A stretch of DNA of 12,175 nucleotides. It comes from Bdellovibrionales bacterium. GTDB taxonomy: Bacteria > Bdellovibrionota > UBA1018 > CAIPTA01. Position numbers and translations under genes: made by a program. Below are positions 6,906 to 12,175 of the stretch, piece after piece. Each line of letters opens with the position of its first letter. Positions within the stretch are counted from its first letter, which is position 1. The stretch spans positions 1 to 12,175 of the forward strand of contig JAKFYM010000076.1 in the NCBI GenBank assembly GCA_021730855.1, given 5' to 3'. A model generated the notes under the pieces. The model had not been told where the DNA came from, searched no databases, and saw only the letters and a program-made list of their open reading frames with translations.

Positions 6906-7580
6906 ATGCCCTTGCATTTGGCCATCGACAGCTCCACCTCGCGGCCTGCCGTGGCCTTGCTCGAGGGGGAGCGCGTCCTGCACGATTGGTTAGGCCCCGA
7001 AGGGGTGAAGCACCACGAGACCCTCCTGCGCGGCGTGGATGAGTGCCTAAAGTCCACCGGCTTCCAGCCCTCCGACCTGAACTTTCTCTCCGTGGGCGTG
7101 GGCCCTGGGATGTTCACGGGCCTGCGCATCGGCATCACCACCGCGAAATTTCTGGCTGATCCCCTGGGCCTGGCCTGCGTGCCCGTGTCCTCGCTCGTGG
7201 CCCTGGCCACGCAGTCTCCGCTTTTTGACCAAGCCCGCACCTGGGCGATCAGCGACGCAAAAAGCCAACGGGTCTATGCGCTCTGCCTCGAGCCCGGCTC
7301 CCTCGCCGCAGACTTCAGCCCGCCCGCCGACGAAGAACTGGCCCTGGCCCCCGCGCTGGCCGCAGAAAAAATGCGGGCCGGAGATAGCTTGATCGGGGAA
7401 GGCGCTTGCCTATATAGAGAGGCCTGGCCCGCCGGAACCCAGCTCGCGACTAGTGGCCTGCATGAATTGCGGGCCAGCGCGATCGGCCGCATCGGGGCGC
7501 GCCGTTACGCTCTCGGGCTCACGGTCTCCGCCACTGCGCTCGAGCCAAAATATTTGAAAACAGGGCAAGACTTTTTATGA
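6906..7580 (+). CDS. tsaB: tRNA t6A threonylcarbamoyltransferase complex subunit TsaB
   Basis: TsaB is the ASKHA-fold partner that dimerises with TsaD and, with TsaE, transfers threonylcarbamoyl to A37 of ANN-decoding tRNAs. The N-terminal half shows the family pattern: LHLAIDSSTSRPAVALLEG, the HHETLLRGVDECL helix, then LNFLSVGVGPGMFTGLRIGI followed by VPVSSLVALA and ISDAKSQRVYAL. Length (224 residues) is near the usual 230. The C-terminal half is poorly conserved, as is normal for TsaB, and ends ALEPKYLK. The start lies two nt after the rseP stop without a strong Shine-Dalgarno, and the stop overlaps the next start by four nt (ATGA). Both suggest translational coupling. No rimI or tsaD is in the window. 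Confidence 0.93.
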   Translation: MPLHLAIDSSTSRPAVALLEGERVLHDWLGPEGVKHHETLLRGVDECLKSTGFQPSDLNFLSVGVGPGMFTGLRIGITTAKFLADPLGLACVPVSSLVALATQSPLFDQARTWAISDAKSQRVYALCLEPGSLAADFSPPADEELALAPALAAEKMRAGDSLIGEGACLYREAWPAGTQLATSGLHELRASAIGRIGARRYALGLTVSATALEPKYLKTGQDFL

Positions 7581-9250
7581 AACCATCCTACCGCGTCGTC
7601 CTCGACCTGACCCATCCGGAAAGCCACCGCATCCACGTCACCCTCCACCGCGAGACGGAAGACCTGCCGTCGATCTTGCAATTCCCGGTCTGGACTCCCG
7701 GCAGCTACCTCGTGCGCGATTATTCCCGCCACATCACCAGGCTCGCGCCCGCGCAAAAAATCGCCAAGAACCGCTGGCAGCTCGAAGGCAATCCCGCTTC
7801 GGTAGAATATGAGGTCTATGCCTTTGAGCGCTCGGTGCGTACCTGTTTTCTCGACGAGAACTATGCCGCCCTTACCGGGGCGCCCTTACTGCCGCTCCTG
7901 CATGCGCCCTTTTCCGTGGAGCTAAAGCTCCCGCCAAAATGGAAGATGCTTTCCTCGGCCCTTTCCTTCCGGAAAAAGGGCCCCGGCCGCTGGGTGGCGC
8001 TCGTGAGCAACGATGACCAATGGATCGACTGCCCGATCATTGCTGCTGCTCCGGGCTTTGGCGGCAGTGGCAGCTTCACCACGCATGGCATTCGCCATCA
8101 CGTGGCCTGGGTGGGCATGGAGTGCGTGCGCTCCGTGCGCGAGATGGAGGAGGCCTTTAAGAAGATCGCGGACAGTTCGATCAAGATGTTCGGGGGCGCG
8201 CCCTTCCGCGAGTATTGGTTCCTCCTGCACTTTGGCCACAAGCTCTATGGCGGGCTCGAGCACCGCGACTCCCAGCTCTCGCAGTTCGATGGCAGCACGC
8301 TTAAGGATCCCAAAGATTGGGATGGCTTTTTGCGGCTCGTGGCGCATGAGTATTTCCACGCCTGGAATGTGAAGTCGATCCGTCCACTCGCACTCGGCCC
8401 CTTCGACTATATGGGCGAGAACTACACCCAAGACATTTGGTTCTCCGAGGGGCTCACGGATTATTTTGACGATATGATCCCGCTCCAGGCCGGCCTGATC
8501 TCGCCCGAGCAGTACCAAAAATCCCGCCTGCGTGACGCCTCGCTTTTGCCTGACGGACTGCCCGGCCACCGCCGCCGCTCGCTCGCCGAATCTAGCTTCG
8601 ATGCCTGGATCCGCTACTACCGCCCCGATGAGGACAGCCTCAATACCGACGTGAGCTATTATTCCAAGGGCGCTCTCCTCGGCTGGTGCTGGGATGCGCA
8701 CCTCCAGAAAAAATCCCGCAAAAAGTGGACACTCGCCCGCCTCATGAAATCTATCTGGAAGGAATTCGGCGTGGACGCCCACGAGCCTCTGCGCACGGCC
8801 AAGCCTGGCTTCACGCGCGCGCAACTCCTGCAGTTTGCCGAAAAAGAAACCGGAATCACGCAAAAAACCTTGGTGGAATCCTGGGTCACGGAGCGAGCCC
8901 CGCTCCCGTGGCGCGAGGCTGCAAAATTTTTCAAAGTGACCCACGAAGAAAAAATCAATGATGCTGTCTTCCACCACACCGGCGCGCTCTTGCAGTGGAA
9001 ACCAGGGGCCTTGGTGCAAAAAGTGGCCTCGGGCTCGGCGGCCGAGGAAGCGGGCTTGGCCGTAAACGACGAGCTGCTCGCGCTCAATGGCTTGCGCCTC
9101 ACCGACAATGAAAAATTTCAAAAAATCTTCGCCCAAGCCTTGCGCGAAGGACGCGAGCTGGAGTTCTTGGTCTGCCGCCTGGACAAGGTGCTCACCCGCA
9201 AGCTGCGCTGGAAGAAGCATGCGGGCATTGGCGTGGAGTATGTGCGGTAA
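7577..9250 (+). CDS. M61-family (glycyl aminopeptidase-like) metallopeptidase with C-terminal PDZ domain
   Basis: The 557-residue protein follows the M61 layout. An N-terminal beta domain contains FPVWTPGSYLVRDYSRHI (about residues 36-53). A gluzincin catalytic domain has HEYFHAWNVKSIRP with zinc ligands H257 and H261 and catalytic E258; the third ligand is E291 in WFSEGLTDYFDD. A PDZ domain (about 470-545) contains GSAAEEAGLAVNDELLALNG. Studied M61 members prefer N-terminal glycine or small residues, but the substrate here is unknown. I see no signal peptide, so it is probably cytoplasmic unless exported another way. Its ATG overlaps the tsaB stop (ATGA). The nearest Shine-Dalgarno-like AGGG (7562-7565) is rather distant, so coupling to tsaB is likely. 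It appears to be the last gene of the operon. Confidence 0.93.
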   Translation: MKPSYRVVLDLTHPESHRIHVTLHRETEDLPSILQFPVWTPGSYLVRDYSRHITRLAPAQKIAKNRWQLEGNPASVEYEVYAFERSVRTCFLDENYAALTGAPLLPLLHAPFSVELKLPPKWKMLSSALSFRKKGPGRWVALVSNDDQWIDCPIIAAAPGFGGSGSFTTHGIRHHVAWVGMECVRSVREMEEAFKKIADSSIKMFGGAPFREYWFLLHFGHKLYGGLEHRDSQLSQFDGSTLKDPKDWDGFLRLVAHEYFHAWNVKSIRPLALGPFDYMGENYTQDIWFSEGLTDYFDDMIPLQAGLISPEQYQKSRLRDASLLPDGLPGHRRRSLAESSFDAWIRYYRPDEDSLNTDVSYYSKGALLGWCWDAHLQKKSRKKWTLARLMKSIWKEFGVDAHEPLRTAKPGFTRAQLLQFAEKETGITQKTLVESWVTERAPLPWREAAKFFKVTHEEKINDAVFHHTGALLQWKPGALVQKVASGSAAEEAGLAVNDELLALNGLRLTDNEKFQKIFAQALREGRELEFLVCRLDKVLTRKLRWKKHAGIGVEYVR

Positions 9251-9260
9251 GTCCCCGCAC
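9242..9260 (+). terminator. Hairpin spanning the M61 stop codon, no U-tract
   Basis: GTGCGG (9242-9247) pairs perfectly with CCGCAC (9255-9260) around a 7-nt loop that includes the TAA stop. A C-rich, G-poor stretch follows (CTCCAGCGCACTCTCGC). With no T run this is not a canonical intrinsic terminator; a 3'-end stabilising stem or a Rho-dependent end is possible. Confidence 0.3.
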
Positions 9261-9490
9261 TCCAGCGCACTCTCGCATTGGAAATAATTTTTATTTATAT
9301 GTAAGCATACTCGCCTGTTTTGCCATGAGTTTTGCTGCTATGCCCGCTCGAAATCTGCCTCAGAAGTTTAGATTCGTTTTGTAAAATCTTGTCCATATTA
9401 TATTTCGATTTCCTATGCGCGACCGTCCATGGTAACGAGACCACTCAGTAACCAAAGCATAAAAACCCACTTTCGCACTAAGGAGTAATC
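9261..9490 (+). promoter_or_regulatory. AT-rich intergenic region with probable promoter for the small secreted-protein genes
   Basis: About 230 nt with no convincing gene. Base composition drops sharply relative to the upstream operon (ATAATTTTTATTTATATG at 9285-9302; CATATTATATTT at 9394-9405). A -10-like TATTAT lies at 9396-9401, but the only hexamer at 17 nt spacing (TTCGTT, 9373-9378) is a poor -35, so the exact promoter is unresolved. The Shine-Dalgarno of the next gene, AAGGAG (9480-9485), ends the region. Confidence 0.3.
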
Positions 9491-9862
9491 ATGAAACCTG
9501 CATTATTTGCACTTCTAGCTACTACTTTCTTCACGCACCAAGCATTCGCCGTAGGGGCCATGCAATGGACCTGCAAAGGCACCGACATAGATTCGGAAGA
9601 TCCCGTGAGCTTCACGCTTGTTCTCTCGGAACATGATGGACGTGACTTCCAATACAAAGCGTTAGAAAACTACCTCTACGATGGAGTATCAGTTCCTGAT
9701 GTAGACCTGAGCCTGCCCAGCGTAGAATGCGGCAAGGATGACGATGGCAACCCACGCCTGGGCAGGCAAGAGTGGGAACTAAATGTAGCTACCGGCTTCA
9801 TGCGCTTCTATTCGGGCTGCGAAAATGAAGCTGTGAATATCGAAACAATCTGCACGCGCTAG
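9491..9862 (+). CDS. Small secreted protein of unknown function, four mature cysteines
   Basis: I do not recognise this 123-residue protein. It has a clear Sec signal peptide: MKP, a hydrophobic core (ALFALLATTFF) and an AFA cleavage motif ending at residue 20, predicting a mature protein of about 103 residues in the periplasm or outside the cell. The mature part contains four cysteines (C28, C80, C110, C121), enough for two disulfides, and an acidic stretch KDDDGNP (82-88). The ATG at 9491 has a strong Shine-Dalgarno AAGGAG (9480-9485) five nt upstream. It lies 22 nt before another small signal-peptide gene, probably in the same transcript. Base composition is lower in GC than the rpsB operon, in line with an accessory gene. 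Confidence 0.8.
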   Translation: MKPALFALLATTFFTHQAFAVGAMQWTCKGTDIDSEDPVSFTLVLSEHDGRDFQYKALENYLYDGVSVPDVDLSLPSVECGKDDDGNPRLGRQEWELNVATGFMRFYSGCENEAVNIETICTR

Positions 9863-9884
9863 GATCTTTTAAAAAGGAAATCTT

Positions 9885-10235
9885 ATGAAAATCGTAATTT
9901 TGTTTACCCTTTGCTTCTCTCTACTCAGCGTGCAAAATGCTTCCGCTGAGATTATTAAAAACGATTGTCGCTTCAACGACCACCAAGCGCTCAACCAATC
10001 CCTGACGAACAATGAAATTCGTCAGGGAGCCGAGTTCAAAAATGAAGTCCTCGACTTGCTCTCGCAGGAAATGGGGCCTATTTGCAATACAGTTTTTGAT
10101 ACCGATTTGACTATCGGTATTCCCGGCAACAAAGTGCAAAAATATGAACTGATCGGCGCCGATGTGGCTTACGAAATCAGTCTCACCCGCAGCATGGAAG
10201 AAAATGCCGCGTACGTGATCATTTCGAAAAAGTAA
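9885..10235 (+). CDS. Small secreted protein of unknown function, two mature cysteines
   Basis: I do not recognise this 116-residue protein. The N-terminus is a Sec signal peptide (MKIVILFTLCFSLLSVQ, with NASA cleavage motif at residues 18-21). The mature chain of about 95 residues holds two cysteines (C28 and C67) that could form one disulfide. Its C-terminus (AAYVIISKK) follows a region with beta-strand-like alternation (DVAYEISLTR). The ATG at 9885 has AAGGAAA about seven nt upstream. It shares no obvious similarity with the upstream secreted protein beyond size and export. The two genes are 22 nt apart on the same strand and are likely cotranscribed. Confidence 0.78.
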   Translation: MKIVILFTLCFSLLSVQNASAEIIKNDCRFNDHQALNQSLTNNEIRQGAEFKNEVLDLLSQEMGPICNTVFDTDLTIGIPGNKVQKYELIGADVAYEISLTRSMEENAAYVIISKK

Positions 10236-10240
10236 CTCGT

Positions 10241-10265
10241 AAAAACATGGCGAAAGTCGTCGCCA
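10241..10265 (-). terminator. Intrinsic terminator for the minus-strand secreted-protein gene
   Basis: Read on the minus strand, TGGCGA pairs with TCGCCA (plus 10260-10265 and 10248-10253) around a 6-nt loop, followed by TGTTTTTACG, a good short U-tract (plus 10241-10245). It lies about 80 nt past the stop of the minus-strand gene and just past the stop of the converging plus-strand gene. Confidence 0.55.
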
Positions 10266-10283
10266 CATTGATACAGTCAGCCT

Positions 10284-10313
10284 AGGCGGTGGCTCTTTAT
10301 AAAGACACCGCCT
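10284..10313. repeat. Strong inverted repeat between converging genes
   Basis: AGGCGGTG (10284-10291) and CACCGCCT (10306-10313) are perfectly complementary over 8 bp. Inside, TCTTTATAAAGA (10294-10305) is itself self-complementary, so the stem continues past a two-base GC bulge to a TATA loop. This gives a long stem of about 12 bp. No T run follows on either strand. It may end or protect the plus-strand transcript of the two secreted proteins, or be a dispersed intergenic repeat. Confidence 0.5.
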
Positions 10314-10343
10314 CGTTGAGGACATAGTGTTTCTATAGATTTT

Positions 10344-10877
10344 TTAGCGGTCGCTAGGCAAATGCGTGAGCAAGCCCTTCCGAATCGGCTCGCATTCTTT
10401 TTTCACTTTTGCTTGGGATAGGGCGACGCGCTTTTCCGTAAAGTAAGCTTTCCTTTGCTTCTTGCAGGCATTGTCTTCGCATTCTACGGCAAACCATTCG
10501 CTATTTTCCTGCTCTGGCAAAGTCGCTAGGTCGGATCTTTTTTCCTGGCAAAGGGCCTGGATGAGCTTGCCGGGATGTTGCAACAGAATTTCATTCCCTA
10601 AGACGCTCAAGAGCCGTTCGCGGCTAGCTCCATCCGTACAATTTGCTTCGGCAAACACAAGAGCGCGGATCTGCATAGAATGAGTGCTCTTTTGCAAAAG
10701 TGGAAGGAGGTCGCCCACGGATCCGCCGTCAAAATCGATTTGGTCTTTTTTGTCACAAGATTTTTTAAACGCGGAAAGCAATGCTTCCGAAGGGTTTTTC
10801 CAAAGGGAATTCAAATCACCTTGGCTGGATGCAAATGCTAAATTGGAGACTAGCAAAAAAAAGAAAATAAATTTCAT
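10344..10877 (-). CDS. Secreted cysteine-containing protein of unknown function
   Basis: I do not recognise this 177-residue protein. The start at 10877 is chosen because GGAGG (plus 10883-10887) sits five nt upstream and the residues that follow form a textbook signal peptide: MKFIFFFLLVSNLAFA, with cleavage after A16. A longer reading from 10904 would add nine residues and overrun this Shine-Dalgarno. The mature chain is charged and contains six cysteines (in KKSCDKK, EANCTDG, ALCQEK, VECEDNACKK and KKECEP), several of them in the C-terminal half near Lys/Glu-rich segments. The middle (VGDLLPLLQKSTHSMQIRALVFAEANC) resembles helical-repeat packing, but I cannot assign a family. It lies downstream of the LysR-type gene on the same strand after 127 nt and converges on the plus-strand secreted-protein genes. 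Confidence 0.78.
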   Translation of the reverse strand: MKFIFFFLLVSNLAFASSQGDLNSLWKNPSEALLSAFKKSCDKKDQIDFDGGSVGDLLPLLQKSTHSMQIRALVFAEANCTDGASRERLLSVLGNEILLQHPGKLIQALCQEKRSDLATLPEQENSEWFAVECEDNACKKQRKAYFTEKRVALSQAKVKKECEPIRKGLLTHLPSDR

Positions 10878-11004
10878 GTATACCTCCGTGAAAAATAGAA
10901 ACACACTGTACCATCCTTTCAGACCGTCGGGGCAGGAAGGACATCGTTTCCGACTCCTTGCACCTTCCTTAAGCGCACAAACACTGCGCTGCCATCTCCC
11001 CCCA
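10878..11004 (-). other. Intergenic region between the LysR-type gene and the minus-strand secreted-protein gene
   Basis: It contains a 6-bp hairpin (AGCGCA 10972-10977 with TGCGCT 10985-10990, loop of 7) just after the regulator stop, terminator-like but with only TT following on the minus strand. It also contains an inverted repeat AGGAAGG (10934-10940) with CCTTCCT (10963-10969) in what would be the leader of the secreted-protein gene. No promoter could be fixed with confidence. Confidence 0.3.
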
Positions 11005-11886
11005 CTAGGACAGCTGTTTTTTCAAAAGGCCAACAAGCGTCTTCACCCGAGGGTCATTTTCCTTTCGCGGGGAAACCGTGGCATAGATCCGATGGGGTCC
11101 GAACCCCTCTTTCAGTCCGCGAGCGCGAATTCTATGCAGCTCTCCATCTTTTTCCGCTAGCCGTTGCGGAAGGATCGCCACTCCTAGTCCCTTGGCCGCC
11201 ATTCGTTTCACGGTCGCGAAAGAATCAAAGGTGTATTCTCGCTGAAACCGATACCCACCCTGACTGAGGTGCTGCTCTAGAGTAAGATTGCTTTCGTCAA
11301 ACACCCCGCGCACCCAAAGCAGAGAGAGTCCGCTCGCAGAATCTGGGGTCAATTCGATTTTTTTCTGCGAATAAAAACTGAAACGATCGCTATAAAGCGG
11401 CCAGAGCGTGAGACCCGCATGAGCGCGCGGTTCGGCGTCCACCAGAAGATCTAGCAAGCCGGCGCTAAGGTCCGCCAAATGACCATTTTGCGAATTCGTT
11501 TTGAGCGAGACGTTTAGCCGCGGGAAATCCTTTTGGACTTGGAGCAGAAACTCAGGCCAGAGGTATTCCGCCAAACTCTCATACGTGCCAATCGTGAGAT
11601 TGCCGGCCATTTCCTCCTGGGCATGAGCGCCCTTTGTCGTGGCATCCATCACCTCCGCCAACACCCTCGCTCCCGTGGCATGGAGAATACGACCACCCTC
11701 CGTGAGATGCATCCCATTCCGGTCTCGATGAAAGAGCTTGAACCCGACGGCCTGTTCCAGGGTTTGGATCGCGCGGGTGATCGCGGGCTGGGAAAGGGCC
11801 AGCTCCCGGGCCGCGCCATTGATGGTGCCTCGCTCCGCCACGGCGGAGAAAATCTTGAGTTTGTCTAAATGGTCGAGGACCTGCAT
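11005..11886 (-). CDS. LysR-type transcriptional regulator
   Basis: The 293-residue length and layout are those of the LysR family. The N-terminal winged helix-turn-helix has LKIFSAVAERGTINGAARELALSQPAITRAIQTLEQAVGFKLFHRD followed by the wing GMHLTEGGRIL. A linker helix precedes a periplasmic-binding-like effector domain beginning near GNLTIGTYESLAEYLWPEFL. The start at 11886 is the ATG; a TTG at 11892 would add two residues. No clear Shine-Dalgarno precedes either, which is odd for this window. The gene is divergent from a secreted-protein gene 103 nt away, the classic arrangement for a LysR regulator and its target, and dyads lie in that gap. The ligand is unknown. It could autoregulate and control the divergent gene; both are inferences from context. 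Confidence 0.93.
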   Translation of the reverse strand: MQVLDHLDKLKIFSAVAERGTINGAARELALSQPAITRAIQTLEQAVGFKLFHRDRNGMHLTEGGRILHATGARVLAEVMDATTKGAHAQEEMAGNLTIGTYESLAEYLWPEFLLQVQKDFPRLNVSLKTNSQNGHLADLSAGLLDLLVDAEPRAHAGLTLWPLYSDRFSFYSQKKIELTPDSASGLSLLWVRGVFDESNLTLEQHLSQGGYRFQREYTFDSFATVKRMAAKGLGVAILPQRLAEKDGELHRIRARGLKEGFGPHRIYATVSPRKENDPRVKTLVGLLKKQLS

Positions 11887-11989
11887 ATGCAAAATACGTA
11901 TCGTAGGTATGCCTTATTATCAATTTATTAGAATCCTCGTGCGCAGTAGTTTTCCTTGGTGGGATAGGCCCATAAAAAAGGAGACCAAA
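11887..11989. promoter_or_regulatory. Divergent promoter/operator region between the LysR-type gene and the secreted-protein gene
   Basis: Near the regulator start lies a dyad-rich block: ATAC (11894-11897) with GTAT at 11898-11901 and again at 11907-11910, and TACG-N3-CGTA (11895-11905). GCATA (11883-11887) is matched by TATGC (11908-11912). Two direct TTATTA copies (11914-11919, 11925-11930) are 11 bp apart, about one helical turn. On the minus strand, TTGATA followed after 17 nt by TACGTA is a possible regulator promoter with a poor -10. These fit a LysR-type operator, but the exact T-N11-A box is not secure. Confidence 0.4.
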
Positions 11990-12175
11990 ATGAAAAAAAT
12001 TATCTTTTCCCTGTTTTCGGCCCTCGTGCTTTCTGCTACTGCGGCCGAGGCCCGAGAATCGTTTCTGATCGACCACAAGGCCACGGTCTGTATTCAGCGG
12101 GTGTTTAATATGGAAGACGCTCTGGAAGTGGTGGCCCGTAATGCCAGTGCTCACATCAGGAGCGTATGTGTGCTG
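11990..12175 (+). CDS. Secreted protein of unknown function, 3'-truncated by window end
   Basis: The frame is open from ATG 11990 to the last base, giving 62 residues of a longer protein. The ATG has a strong Shine-Dalgarno AAGGAG (11978-11983) six nt upstream. The N-terminus is a clear Sec signal peptide, MKKIIFSLFSALVLSATAAE with an AEA cleavage motif ending at residue 21. The visible mature part reads RESFLIDHKATVCIQRVF and continues NMEDALEVVARNASAHIRSV to CVL at the edge, with two cysteines. I do not recognise the family from this fragment. It is divergent from the LysR-type regulator, making it a plausible target, and like its neighbours is a small-protein-type secreted gene. Confidence 0.75.
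   Translation, partial: MKKIIFSLFSALVLSATAAEARESFLIDHKATVCIQRVFNMEDALEVVARNASAHIRSVCVL

Noticed and set aside
7922..9220. 432-codon open frame on the minus strand opposite the M61 peptidase gene
   Set aside because: It is a mirror of the GC-rich third codon positions of the real gene. The translation has no recognisable motif, while the plus strand carries HEYFH, the zinc Glu and a PDZ domain.
9325..9384. 19-codon plus-strand mini-ORF (MSFAAMPARN...) in the 9261-9490 gap
   Set aside because: No Shine-Dalgarno precedes it (CTGTTTTGCC), and its length is within chance expectation for this gap.
10332..10345. TCTATAGA followed by six T as a plus-strand terminator
   Set aside because: The 8-mer palindrome has no loop, so it cannot fold as a terminator hairpin; the T run is the end of the minus-strand gene.
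10684..11160. 158-codon plus-strand frame across the LysR-secreted protein gap
   Set aside because: It is antisense to parts of two well-supported minus-strand genes, one with a strong ribosome binding site and signal peptide and the other a clear LysR protein.
9251..12175. CRISPR array, insertion sequence or toxin-antitoxin pair in the accessory part
   Set aside because: No regularly spaced repeats, no transposase-like frame or terminal repeats. The small genes have export signals rather than toxin-antitoxin features.

Overview
This window looks like chromosomal DNA of a Gram-negative bacterium. It has a complete translation / envelope-lipid gene cluster in the order rpsB-tsf-pyrH-frr-uppS-cdsA-rseP, followed by tsaB and an M61-family peptidase gene. 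A small accessory stretch of secreted-protein genes comes after. The moderately high GC content, the acidic-tailed S2, the short EF-Ts, the absence of dxr between cdsA and rseP, and the many short signal-peptide proteins suggest a deep proteobacterial or Bdellovibrionota-type lineage. That placement is inference; nothing in the window names a genus.

Region 1 (1-560) is the 3' end of a polytopic membrane protein of the family annotated as 'site-specific recombinase Gcr', closed by a weak terminator-like hairpin.

Region 2 (about 565-736) is an apparent promoter and a highly structured leader of about 130 nt upstream of rpsB.

Region 3 (737-9250) is a dense plus-strand run of nine genes. It supplies ribosomal protein S2, EF-Ts, UMP kinase, ribosome recycling factor, undecaprenyl diphosphate synthase, CDP-diglyceride synthase, an RseP-type intramembrane protease with an apparent third PDZ domain, TsaB (t6A tRNA modification) and an M61 peptidase with a C-terminal PDZ domain. 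Spacings range from -17 to +75 nt, and several starts are coupled by overlap. The genes link protein synthesis (rpsB, tsf, frr, tsaB), pyrimidine supply (pyrH), carrier-lipid and phospholipid synthesis (uppS, cdsA) and envelope proteolysis (rseP, M61).

Region 4 (9251-12175) is accessory in character, more AT-rich and loosely packed. Two small secreted cysteine-containing proteins lie on the plus strand. They converge on a third small secreted protein on the minus strand, with paired hairpins between them that include an intrinsic terminator for the minus strand. Next comes a minus-strand LysR-type regulator, divergent from a further secreted protein gene that runs off the window end. I recognised none of these secreted proteins. 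I found no tRNA, rRNA, CRISPR, insertion sequence or phage gene, and nothing that clearly forms a new defence or mobile system. The best leads are the rpsB leader structure, the enlarged RseP and the secreted-protein/LysR cluster.
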